Below, piece by piece: positions 23,575 to 35,658 of a DNA stretch of 64,000 bases (positions are counted from its first letter, which is position 1; each line of letters begins with the position of its first letter). The notes under the pieces are model-generated. The model was not told the origin of the DNA. It saw nothing but the letters and a program-made list of their open reading frames with translations, and ran no database searches. Source of the DNA: Eudromia elegans (Eukaryota > Chordata > Aves > Tinamiformes > Tinamidae). A program made the translations under genes and the position numbers. The stretch covers positions 17,214 to 81,213 of the forward strand of contig PTEX01000120.1 of NCBI GenBank assembly GCA_003342815.1. The letters are read 5' to 3'.

Positions 23575-24385
23575 GACTTTGTTGGAGGAATAAGTCAACA
23601 AGAAAATCATGGAAGCTCAGCAAATCCAAGCACGAAGTCCTGCACCCGGGATAGAATGCAGTTGAGAGATGATTAACTGGGTAACAGCTCGGAAAAATAG
23701 GACCTCAGGGCTCCTGATGAACAACACGCTAACCACAAGTCAGCAGTGTGCCTTTGTGGTGATGGAGGCTGACAATAGGATGAGCTGTCTTAGCAAGAGC
23801 GTAGCCAGAACGTGAAGAGAAGTGGGTTTTCTCCTATACAAAGCACTCGTGAGACTGCATCTAGAATAGTCTCCAGCTTCGAAGACCCCAAAACATAAGG
23901 AATGCTGACTACCCGGAGAGAGTTCAAAGGAAGACAAGTAAGATAGATAAATCAATAAGATGGATAGATAAGACAGATAGATAGATAGATAGATAGAGAG
24001 ATAGAACTTAACATATGAGAGAAATGGATTTGTTTACTTCGAAGAAAAGAAAGCTAGGGCGGAGATCCCAGATAATTCCACTGAACAAAGAGAGTTTAAA
24101 GAAGAGATAGAACTAGACTCTTCTCATAAATGCACACTGAAGCAACAAGAGGCAACAGCAACAGTTTGTAACAACAGAACATCCCATTCCACGTGAAGAA
24201 AAACATATTTAACAAGACACTAAAACAAGTGCCAAGAGAGACTGTGGGAACTCCATCCTGGGAGATTTTCAAGTCTGGAGTAGAGGAAGCTTGCTCTAAC
24301 GTGGACATTATCCCTGCTTTGAGTAAAGCATGGGACTAGATGACATAAGGCATCTCCCAACCTAAATTATGTTCGGTTATAAGGT
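23575..24385 (+). mobile_element. Old CR1 copy interrupted by a GATA microsatellite
   Basis: Diverged CR1 sequence reads in the plus orientation. An RT-end-like region includes TCCTGCACCCGGGATAGAATG, CCACAAGTCAGCAGTGTGCC (compare the matching part of the copy at 1-1209) and CACTCGTGAGACTGCATCTAG. The 3' part includes GGGAGATTTTCAAGTCTGGAG and GGGACTAGATGACATAAGGC, and it ends near 24385. A GATA repeat sits inside it at 23962-24004. It is heavily mutated and has no usable frame. Confidence 0.8.
23962..24004. repeat. (GATA)n microsatellite
   Basis: Imperfect GATA units (GATAGATAAGACAGATAGAT and on to GAGATAG) lie within the CR1 copy at 23575-24385. They probably grew from the GATAGATA-like sequence of the element itself. 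Confidence 0.85.
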
Positions 24386-27300
24386 GTTCTCTTCATATAA
24401 CTGAAGTCTCCACTGGAGTGTACTGGCCACCTTAACCATACAATCTGCTTGACTTAAATTAAAATACCATGTTTTTTTGGTATACGTAGAAATTTCAAAC
24501 CAAGTCTGCAAATTTTCTACATCACCACACACAAAAGAATTGAAGGGAACAGAAGGAAACACAAGTTGTGCTAAAAGCAAAACTCTAAAAAGCATTACCT
24601 TTAATACGTCCATAGCAAAATATTGCTGAATACTCTGGGATTGGATTGCCAGTATGAAACAATCAACTGACTTCTGTGCTTTGCTTATATCATCGCATGC
24701 ATCTGCAAATTCTTTCCTCTTTCAAGACCAAATTTTCCCTCCTCCCCATTTCCCCTTGTGCCACTCGGCCCTCTCCCAGCCCACCTGCTCCCTCAACTCA
24801 CTTTCCTGTCCCCATTACATGTTTAATCCTCTCCTCTACTCTACTCCCCAACTCCACTTCTGCTCCTAAATCTCTGATCCTGATAGAGAACAGAATTCTT
24901 CAAGGCACCTCCCATAACAGTAGCTAATTATTTGGCTTTGGGCCAGGTCCTACCTTGTCAGTTCTCCCCTGTGAATTGGTGTGAGGGGTGTGCGAGGAAG
25001 TTTGGCAGTGAGGATTGGGAAATCCATTTACTGATGTGGCAATCCCACATCATTAAGGTTGCAGTACTGATTCCTGCAAAATAAATAAGAGTTTAATGCC
25101 TAAGGCATCTTAGAGCAGCCTTCCTGAAACATTATGCAACAGATCAATCAGTACTTGAAATGGAGGAGAAGGGTAAACCAACCACCAACCACTAAAGTTA
25201 CGTGCCATGCAAGTTCTAGGTCTGCATTAATTTTAATTAATCAATTTTAATTAATAAATGAAGTTCTTTTGTTTGTTTGTTTTAGTAGCTTGGCTCTCCT
25301 TGCACTCGGTCACTACCTGCTAGTGACATTGCTTTAGATATCAAGAGCCTCATTATAAGAAATAAAAGGCTTTATAGAAGCTTAGTATGTAAAGCTCTAT
25401 GTTGGACACAGAATTAAGAAAAAAATTAAAATTTACATGCTTTGAAGTGGGATTCTTATGGCTGGTGACTAGTGAGCAACCTGAGCGGGTGCAGGGGTTT
25501 ACGTATGCATCTGGTCCAGAGAAAAAGAATCTCAAGAGGTTACTACGTTCACCATCTGGCTATCCAAGTATTGGTGTTGATATTGAAATTTGTATTTTGG
25601 AGATATTTGGAAATTCCGTGTAGTTTTGTTTTCAGTTACAGAGAAGCCACTGTTCACATACATTAAGCTACGGAGATACTGGTGACCAGTACACCTACAT
25701 GTGGTAATGTAATTACACAAATAGTTATGAACATCAGAACATGAACATCAGAATGAACATCAGAAATTTTCATATTGGAAGGTAAACTAGTTCCTTCCTC
25801 CTTTGAATCCATCTTTTGATTCATCAGAGTAGGCCTGGGATGCCAGCCTAAATACTTCCTTTCCAATAGTGCTTTAATCTATATATTTCAGCAAAAATAT
25901 GAGCACTAAACACATTTGTCTCCTTCAGAAATACAGTTCAGATTCTTACTCCTACTGATGATTGCCTCGTGCTATCAAAGGCTGACAGATTTAGCTAGAC
26001 TAAGAGCAGAAACTCTGCTTTTATATGTAATCCTTTTTCCAATCTCAGTGGAGTATTTGCTGAAGTAATAGCATGCAGCTGTCAAACCCACAGGATAATT
26101 AAGCACTGTGTGAAAGGACATTTATTTTTAAGCAAATTTTATTTTATCAAATGATTAGTCCATCGTAATTTGAATAATAATTATTCATTAAAAAAAAAGA
26201 AACTTTTCTCACCTAAGATTCTTTTCTGGTTTCTTAGGCAATACAGAAACTCAAAATTTAACTGAGTTATCAGAAGAAAAAAAAAATCACAGCATGAAAC
26301 AGTTATTGATTTCTCATTCTGAGTCTCAAGACTCAATCAGAAAGATTATTCATGGTTATTATGCATAACTCTATGCAAGAGTGTCCTTGGCTCAAAAATT
26401 GTCTCTCACTAAGTGAGATACAGAAGAAAAAACTTGGGATGAAAGGTCCTTTTTAATGGTTAGATCTACAAAAGAAAGAAAAGAAAAAGATACAGTATGA
26501 AAACACAAGAAAGAAAACTAGGAAAAGAACTCATCATTTCTGGTAAGTCTCTTCTCCACATAAATTTCTCTCTGAGCTTCACTCTTTTGATTTGGTTTGA
26601 GCCTTTATGTATTATTGCACATACAAACCGCTGGTCAACACTCAACACCTCCACTTTACTGCTCACAAAAGCTTTGAAGACGATACGGTAGCCGTGGTTA
26701 AGAATTCGCTCTTGAATTAGTGCTGCCACAGAAGTGCAAAGACCCTGCTTAAGTACGATAGTCTGCATAAGAGATGTGATGAATAAAAGTAGAAAGATCA
26801 GCCTGGACAAAAGTCAGCAGTACCTGCTTCTGCTGTTATAACAGACTCTCTAGAATCACAGGATTTTTGGGTAGGGTATTTGCTATATGCTACTCTTGCT
26901 ATATATCTTACTCCATATGCTTTCTTGGTATATCCAATCAGAATATCCTTTGCTTATCTTTGTAAAGAAACAAATGTTTTAAATACATCTGTGGGTATCT
27001 TTTTCCCAGTGTCTTCATCTACAAAAAAAAAAAAATCCCTCTTCTTCACAAAACAGTCCCTTTATTTCTGTGGGCTGTGGCTGGGTGGTATATCACCATT
27101 CCGCAGGAGGCTTTTAGTAAACGTTTGTGTTTTGCTCTCTCATCCTCGGGGCCCTTTTAAGGCTCTGTTAGTCTTCCAGGTTTCGCAGTCCCCCGACTAA
27201 CTTCTTCAGCTGTTGATTGCAGCTAAGAGTTAAGCTAAATAAAACTTTGAAAATCCCTGTGCACTGTATCAAATGTACTGCTGGTAGGGGAGGTGGAGCA

Positions 27301-28500
27301 GCAAGCCTCAAATGTTCTACTTTCCAATGCTTAGGAGAGACATGCTTTTGCCTAAAGCTTTCTCAAAGCTTCCTTATTTTTATTCTAGACCCCCATGATT
27401 TCAATGTTTTTATGAAGGCAAAAGCTGAACCATTGAAACAACGTTTCATTTGGCTCCCTGTTAGGTATGTGCGTGCAGGTATGTGTGTAAATCTGCACAC
27501 ATGCACATACATACTTCTGCAGCTGTGTGCATTATATATGGAGAAGGTAGACGTACACATATAGGTTTAAGCATGCTTGAGATAATCTGTTTCAACATAC
27601 ACACACATAGTGGAAAGATATATATCTGCGTCTAAATGTCTGTTCCCCAGTCCTTTTCCTCAGCCAATCAGTCATTCCCTTGCTTGCTGCTTCTCTCATT
27701 CGTGCTGTATCTCAAACCTGATGCCCTTCCTGTTCTCATCCTTCCTCTTAGCTGAGTAGTAAAAACCATTCTTAAACAATTTGCATGGCAACATCAACAT
27801 CAGTTGGTTAATTTTGATGATGATATACTGCATTTCCCTATTATTTCAGAACTATGCCCTGCTATGCTGTTTTTTCTGTCAGAAATGAGAAAATTATGTA
27901 TATTTATATGGAGAAAATAATAGAAGGGGACAACGCAGGACTGACTTTTTAGGAAGCACATAGAAAATAAAAAATAAATGCTTAAGAGAAGATGGCATAG
28001 GATATAGGTTTTTCACCTATAATTAAGACATTGTCATCTAAACCATCAGCTTTTGAAAGTGCCTGGTAACTAGCATGTGATCAACACCCCCATAGACAGG
28101 TTTTCTCTCCACCATATAATTATTTAGTGCTACTGATTGATCTCTAGCTCTTGGCAATTTCTGCAAAAACCTCTACAACAGAGGCATTGCCAAACCTCCA
28201 TTAAAAACAACAGAAAACATCCCAGTGATACCATGAAAGATGTCTCAGGTTCTAAAAAGACAACACAGCTGAGATTCAACCCTGATGTAAAGTGAGGTTT
28301 TGCAAGCCAGGTTGTCGTATGCTGATGAAATAAAGACAAACTTCCTCTCCCAAAACTACATAGAACTTATTCTGAGGACACATACGAGACTTCCTTCTCC
28401 AAAATCATTTACCTGTCATTTTCACTAGCATTTTTTTCAGTAAAGAAAGAAAAGGAAGGTGCGAAAGTGTGATCTCTGCTGTCTATATTCCCATGCCTGC

Positions 28501-28560
28501 TAAGAAAAAAAAGAAAAAAAAGAAAAAAAGAAAAAAAGAAAAAAAAGAAAAAAAAGAAGA
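28501..28560. repeat. A/G-rich simple repeat
   Basis: Units of AAAAAAG/AAAAAAAG repeat for about 60 bases. A short frame over them gives a lysine run with no coding value. Confidence 0.85.
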
Positions 28561-29029
28561 AGGGAACTGGGCACATCACAGCATACAAAGGATTGGTTTA
28601 ACACATTTCAGTGTTAACAGGTCAGAGAAATATTCCAATTTCATCCTCCCCTACCACACTAAAAGAAAAAACAAATAAAAGTCAATAACAGAAAATCAAC
28701 ATGCGGCATGTAAAAGTTTTGAATATTTCTTCTGAAATGTAAATCTCACTAGAAATAGGGTGAACAGCTAAAGAAGCCTTTTTTTTTTTTTTTACACTCA
28801 TAGATATAATTAGGATCTTTTTAAAGGATTCACTTAGTTCCTGTGGTGTTCCAGTAGAATCGGATGCCCCACGGCTGAAAGGGAATGGTGAAGAGGATTT
28901 CGGGTGTACCCGAAAGAGAAATCACCTGTCCTTCCCTCACAAGACATTAACAAGCCTTCTGAGACAGGGAACAACCATTCTCCTTCCCCTGGCTCCTGAC
29001 ATTACAATTTGGGGCAGCATTATAATATA

Positions 29030-29135
29030 GGTGCTTATTAATAATATTAGTAATTAGACTTAATAGATAACTAATTGGTATATATTAATTATAGTCATGT
29101 TAATAATATTCAATTATATTAATATTAATAATGAG
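29030..29135. repeat. AT-rich low-complexity tract
   Basis: About 105 bases consist almost wholly of A and T, with repeated TTAATAATATTA-type words. No gene is associated with it. Confidence 0.7.
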
Positions 29136-32100
29136 GAAAAACAGCTCTATTAAGAAAAGGCAAGAAAAGCCCAACTGAAAAGAAAATGTTTTGTGCAATA
29201 CAGAGGATAGACTTGGTCAAGTAAAGAACAGATCGTCTCTGGGAAAAGGAGGATCCCCTTACTCCACCCAAGTGAAGCTTCTATCAAAGGCTATACTTAG
29301 CAGAGTTAAAAATCTAGAGCAACAGGAAAGGGTGGTACATTTATTGAGTACATCTTGTGAGGAGAGCGTGCAACGTGCAGTTTCTTGCATCACTATATGA
29401 TGCATGACCTCATGCAAATCATTGGATCTGTTTATGTTCAGTTCTCTGCTCTTTAATAGGAGCCATGTGCTGTTGGAAAAATAAATTTTGAAACAGTCAG
29501 ACGATAGTAATGGAAGATATGGGGGTACACTTAGGGAGCTCAGAGATAACAAGCTTTCTTGTATGGCCGGCTACATTGCTTTTTCCTTTCCAAAATTAGA
29601 GGTTAAGGCATTGGAAATGTCAATAGAAGCTCAGAAAGACAGAGATCTACGAGGGAAATTGTTGCAATGCAGACCACGGGTTGTTTTTTTTTTTTTTCCC
29701 CCAAAAGGATCTCACTCTTCTTTAAGACATCAGCTGCTGTGTCCCACTGAGATAGCTCTGGGAGCTGTTGTCTCTTACAAATAACTGTCCAAATACTGTA
29801 ACGCCAAACCCAAATGTTGCTACACATTGTTCAGATCCGCACCACGTGCTACCTTTCATGCTCTGCTTCCAGGTTGGGTTTCCACTACCCAGACATGGGA
29901 CATTCACAAAGTTCTAAAAGGAAACAGGCCCTGCAACAAGGGCCTGGCTGCATTCCTACAGTCTGCACTGTGCACTACCTAAAGAGCTTAAGGAAATTAA
30001 GCTCAGGAGTATTCGGCGTATGGATTTGATTCTGTCCGTGAACTCTACGGAGATTCTCATTTAGTGCCAATCAGTCTTTTTTTTCTGTGCATGTATCTGC
30101 CTATTAGTAATTGGACTGAGGCTCTTCAACTAATTTCATCGAGTTGACTGAATTAATGCAGAATAACGACTAAGATTTGTTAGCTAATTAATTATCAATA
30201 AATTAACAGTTGACATAATCCCTGCTCCTTTCCTGATGCTAGTTACCGATCTTCTTGGGCAGCACGTTCCAGTGGGGATATTGACAGGAAAGGCCCCGCT
30301 CATCATTTCAGCATCCCTGCTGTGGAATTCTTCCCACTCTCTGTTTATTCAGAAACATCTGACTCCTTTACAAATCTCTGCCTATTAAATCCACCTGACT
30401 GTTAATTAATAGCTCTGAAATAATTACAAAAGCTTAAAAAAACAAACAAACAAGTTTTGGGTTAGCCCAAAACTCTGATTGCTAAAACTCAAGTCAAACT
30501 TCCCCAAAATCTGTTTTTGCTGATCTAGATGTTGTTAATCCTCTCCTACCACCAGCCTTGAATAAACAGGAATAAGTAATGAAATCACTCTTCTGTTTTG
30601 CTAATGTATCATGAAATACAACTCCTGAGGCTATATAGGTTTGTTCTTACCAAAGTGAACAATACCAGAATGGCAAATACGAAAACCGTGGGTATCAACC
30701 CACAATTGACTGTTGTAAAGGAAACTGTTACATTCCCTGAACCCGGTGTTAAGGATTCCCACTGGAGCTAACACGTTTCCTTCCTGCTCTTAGTATCCAT
30801 TGAGAGTGGCTGGGAGGTGTCTGATCACGGGTCTGCTCTTTCAGGGCTGCCTCCTTCCTTGTTCGGGAATCAGAGCCAAGCTCGCCAGAAACACTAATCG
30901 CGGGAACGCTGATAGCTGTTTTTCATTCATGTTATCTCATTCAGGTGATATTGCTCAAGACACTTGCCTTTTCCACATCGTTTACAATGCAAGCTGGAGA
31001 GTTTCAAAAACCCACCGGATTGCTAGTGACCTACTTCTAGTATCTTGGGTGTCTCTTGCAGCCGTTTGCTATTTACAGCTTTTCACTCAATCATCAGAAG
31101 AGTCATATGTAAAAATGGAACATCTAAACTTTGATTTTAAGAACACAGACCTCCTAGGCAAACCACATAAACCATTCCACGGACTATTAATAAGTAATGG
31201 AACCTAAAAAGCCTGATTCCGTCTGATATATTCCATCTGGCAAGAGGGAGAATCATTCGCATACACAAAACCACTGACATTTTCAGTTACTACTGAAATA
31301 GTAGTTCACTTGTTCACATATCTAAACAAGCATGCTCGTTTGCAGGTTAGCAAAAGTGTATATGAATTCAAGAACAGCAAATCAGTGAAGAATCACAGAT
31401 TTTTTTAAAAAAAGAACTAAATTTTTCTGATTTTTGTCAGTGAGAAAAACAATTCTTTTTCTTGTGGGTATTGTGAGACATTCCTTCTAATTGATATATT
31501 TTCATATACATTTGTCCCACCTGATTCTGCCACTTCTCGCACACATATATCATAAATTACATTGAAGAAAATAAGAAATTAGAGAACTGCCACACTGAAT
31601 CAAAGAAAAGTTCCCTTTAGCCCAGTACGCTGTCGCTAAAAATGGTTATAGACAAAATGCCTTAGAAGGAACACAAGAGCAAGGCAAACATACGTGGAAC
31701 TTTTCCTAATCCCATTTCAAATCCCAGCCACTTCAGCTCAGGAAATTCCTAAACTAGATACGGCCCATACAAAATTGGTAACTCTGTGAAACACTCTTAT
31801 GGAAATGGGCATAAAATTGCCCATTCTTCTCTCCAATCCATAGAAGCTCTCAGTGTCACAACATGGCAAAGAGCTTGCAGGATAAAACTGACAGGTGCTG
31901 CATTCTTATCTATGCAAATGTATATTCTGAAAATTATAAAAATTGTGCTAACCACAGGAAAGATTTTGCTATATTTTTTAAAAAGGTCTGCCACAAAATT
32001 CTAGCCAATTTCTAATGCATTTACATTTCATCTTCATAATAATACTCATATTGATATTCACTCCCGCCATTCCGGACGATTTTTAGTACAGGGTTTCTGG

Positions 32101-32619
32101 ACTCCTGAATCACAGTGTTGCAACTTTTATGGTTACATTGGACATGTCTATCACAACTCGTTTAAGTTAAGAAGAATAGCGATATGATATTGCTTTAGAT
32201 TTTTTAGAAGTAATATGGAAGAGAACAATGTAACTAGGACCTTGTGAGAAGGGGCATGTTCGTTAGCTTCACTGGAAGGACCAAGAGAGCAGCAGTGAAG
32301 TTTGCCCTAAATGAAAATGAATGGATCTCTATATAATGTATGTAGTCTATAAAATGCTTCCGAGCATTTTTAACTGAAATACGCTGCAGGCATACAAGAA
32401 TTTTGTTTTAAGATCTAAAATCGCCGTGGGAATTGTTTCCAAAACTAAATGCAATATAGATGGGCACCAGTTCCTATAAAAGCCTTGTGCTGCACTAACT
32501 TCAACCTGATTTATCTTGCTTGGCATATATCCTAGAAACAGGTTGGAGGCTATCACAGATACGTTAGGATATTCCACAAGCTCGGATGGCAAAGTAACTC
32601 TATACTACGCTGGGCACCA

Positions 32620-32760
32620 CGATACCATTAAGATGCCAACAAAACTGGAGGAACATCAAAAACAGACAAGGAAAAATGATTAGAGGTCTAGAAAGGCTGA
32701 TTCATAAGGAAGATTTAAAATAAATAGTTCTATATATCTGGGCTAACCAGGCACTAGAGG
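32620..32760 (+). mobile_element. Possible very old CR1/L2-like fragment
   Basis: The words GATTAGAGGTCTAGAAAGGC, TTCATAAGGAAGATTTAAAA and GGGCTAACCAGGCACTAGAG resemble the 'fragment after the reverse transcriptase' seen at about 783-850 of the first CR1. Divergence is too high to place ends or a subfamily. Confidence 0.4.
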
Positions 32761-34429
32761 GTATTATAACTGTCTGTGTACTGTTTAAAAAAAAAAAAAA
32801 AAAGGGCATAAACATCATGAAAACAGTGAAAAAGAAAGCGGAGAGAGGAAGTTATATGAGAAAGTAATGAGATAAAAATATATAACAGAAATGTAAATTG
32901 CCAATCAAGAAATATATTAATGAAACCTCCACATTTTAGAGTGTGCTTCCAAATAAAGGAAGTTATATTATTTATCAAAAAATAAGCAAGAAAAGAAATA
33001 CAGGGTGGGTGAAAGATGGCAGGCTCTATACCTTAAAGTGGAAGTTTTTGTAAAATATATACACTAGACAAAAAGCAGTGGTAGGACAGGCTTCCTTTTT
33101 GAAGTGATATGTGTATACACGGTCATCCCAACAACAGGTATTTCAGGAACATGGGCTAGTAGAGGCTTGGAGCAGCTTTTGACTCCACCCCAAGTAGTGC
33201 TACAATGGATATATAAGATAAGGGGAAAGCCCAGTCCTAATCTTTCTTGTACAAATCTGAAAAGTAATTGCATATTTGCATGAGTTCATTTACACAATCT
33301 TCCTGCTCAAAGTCTGTCACTTCACACAGATGAAATCTCTGTCATCAGATGTCGTGTTGCCACAACCCTCCAGGTATTTCAGTTCCAGCTAGGCTGGCAT
33401 TAATGACCCGGAATGGATTGAGCAAGTTTGTATTGTATTCCTCCTACTGCAAAAAAAAATTTAAAAAATCCTTCTTAGTTAATGAAATAACTGACAAGTA
33501 ATAAAGACCTCACTCGGCCTGATGATGTCATGAATTTGCTTCTCTCTTTGTAAATAATTTTTATTAGGAGCTAGGTAAAGAGACAGGAAAAGGTTTCCAT
33601 TAATCAGGATGTCTTTCACATCATACAGAGAAATCATCATGACCACCGCTCCTCTTGCTCCCCTTTCCCCAGGGCACAGATGTGCTCATTCCTACGCATC
33701 AGATATGAACAAAGTCACACTCCGAGGCCAGAAAGACAGTCTCACAATTCTTATCCTCCCTAAAATTTCAAAAGTAGGAAAGAGGTAAAAGTTGTTCTGT
33801 CAGCTACGAAATGGAAATAGACCTTCCAAATAACAACCATAAGATGCTGGTATCTCTAACCTTGTTACTTCATCGAGGCTATACAGTATGTGAAACTGTA
33901 ATGCCAACCCCATTTCCAACTACTTAGCAAATGGCCTACTAGGAGCCATACTCTTCCAAAGGTAACTCACCAGTTGGTTGAGACATTTGGACTCGCAAAT
34001 ACAGCTACCTCACAATAGAATTAACTGCAAAGCCTCCCCTGCTCTGAACTACTGCAGAGAATTAGTGTTAGTCCGAGTGAGGGATAAAGGAGGCTGCCTA
34101 AAAGGTGATACCACTTTTCCTGCTACTGTAGAACATAGAATACTCCAAGACCACTACAGGAAATATAATGCAAATAAATAAGACAGAGAACGTTAAACTG
34201 ATTGAATTAATCTTTGTCATATTTGATTCAATAAAGCTTCCACTTCTGAAATTGCCTCAAGCTGCTGGAGAATTTCCAGTTTATCACAGAACTTGGCATC
34301 AAAATGATACCAACAACAGAGAAACATAGTTAAATATTCTTACCCCATCTATCCCTCAATTATCTTTTCTCCTTTCTAGGATCAATTAATCAAAGTAGAA
34401 AAATCAAATCTTGCTTTTGCAGCACCTGC

Positions 34430-34463
34430 CCTTCCCAAAGGATAATCCTTCCCAAAGGATAAT
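34430..34463. repeat. 17-bp perfect tandem duplication
   Basis: CCTTCCCAAAGGATAAT occurs twice without mismatch. Confidence 0.9.
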
Positions 34464-35567
34464 TTCAGATGTGCTACAGATGTGCATTACCATTTCATTA
34501 CAGTCTGGCTGCATTCTAACCTGAGAGCTATTCCTTCTGAAGCAGAAGGAAAAAGAGAAGACCTATTACTAACAAAATATACTTCAGACAGATGTGACTT
34601 GCAGTCGTTTATAAAATATTCTCCCTCCCAGAAAAACATTAAAGAGAAGCAACCCCACATAGATTACAAATGTGAGTTTCAATGGCATTTTTATTGTTGT
34701 TGTTATTGCTTGATGGAGTAAAAATGAAAATGTGTTCAAAGATGTCTTTATTCTGAACAAACAAGCTTGTAGTAGAGTGACATAAAGAAAATTTATAACT
34801 GAAGAGGTTACAGATGATGTATTATGACTGTACATATTGTAGCTCTCCATTCAGAACCTTCCATCCCTTCTAAGTTAATTCAGATTTAAATTTTTTTTAG
34901 GTTTCTACAGCACTTTATCCAGTGGAACCCAAACTGTGCGCCCCTTTTGTAGGCCCCTTTAGGTAAGAACTGACATAATTATACAACTTGGGTTTGCTGT
35001 TGCCTGCACCCTCCTGAGCATCTGTGCTGAGGATGACTACATCTCGACTGGGGTCTGTATGAAAACGTGTTTGTCTTCCTTCAGGACCGACAAGTGAACC
35101 ATATACTGCAGCTTTAGGTGCAGGAATATGGTTTAGGGCTGTCTCTCTTATTTCAAGTAGTGCCTTCCAAGGCTAAAGAGACAAAAAGACAAATTCTCAC
35201 CATAAGCCTTTTGCTTTCCTTCCCTCTGATGAGAAGGTTACATCTTCATATTCCCTTCCTTCTGTAACCTCTCGCTTCATCGTGACAATTCACTTCATCT
35301 TTTGCAGGACGAAGCACCTATTTGTCCCTCAGGTAGTTATTTTATACCCCTCTGCTCTTCCCTTTACCATTAAAATGTCAAGCAAACCATCCATTTGCCG
35401 ATGTAATAGGCTTTTACAGATAAGGGAAGATGGGTGCCAGGGATTATTAATAGTGTTCCTTGATTAGTTAAGGGAAAGATAAATGTGACACCACCACCAA
35501 AATCCCTGAATATCTGATACCAGTGGGGAGTGGGTATCACTTGCCGAAAATAGAAAGCGCAAGAGAT

Positions 35568-35575
35568 TATATAAG
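35568..35575 (+). promoter_or_regulatory. TATA box, probable PVALB promoter
   Basis: TATATAAG stands about 30 bases ahead of a pyrimidine-flanked A at 35598 (TTTCACC, initiator-like). A consensus splice donor follows at 35659. Mammalian PVALB genes have a TATA promoter and a non-coding first exon, so the arrangement fits. The link to the PVALB coding exons 3.6 kb downstream is inferred. Confidence 0.6.
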
Positions 35576-35597
35576 CGGGGCTCCCACCCCGAGTTTC

Positions 35598-35658
35598 ACC
35601 TTTCCTTATCTGTCTCCCAACCTAACGATTTCCAGCGGGCTTGAGAGACATCCAAAAG
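35598..35658 (+). other. PVALB: Predicted non-coding exon 1 of PVALB
   Basis: About 61 bases run from the inferred start site to CCAAAAG followed by the perfect donor GTAAGT at 35659. The exon holds no ATG. If it is spliced to the acceptor ending at 39268 (TCAAACAG), the first ATG of the message would be the PVALB start at 39276, with a 5' leader of about 68 bases. The start site could be off by several bases. A cDNA or RNA-seq junction would settle it. Confidence 0.55.

Larger units (their letters stand above)
12960..35560. other. Intergenic region between NCF4 and PVALB
   Basis: About 22.6 kb of AT-rich DNA separates the divergently transcribed NCF4 and PVALB genes. I find degenerate CR1 copies (15.35, 20.69, 23.6 and possibly 32.6 kb), homopolymers, a GATA microsatellite, a long polypurine tract at 22.3 kb and short tandem duplications. 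Open frames in it are short, lack recognisable domains, and are about what chance allows at this base composition. The longest is 135 codons, at 30800-31207 plus. No tRNA, rRNA or recognised small-RNA gene was seen by eye. Confidence 0.6.

Noticed and set aside
30800-31207. 135-codon plus-strand frame with a hydrophobic N-terminus
   Set aside because: By rough estimate a few frames of this length are expected by chance in 64 kb on six frames. No splice or promoter context or known family was seen.
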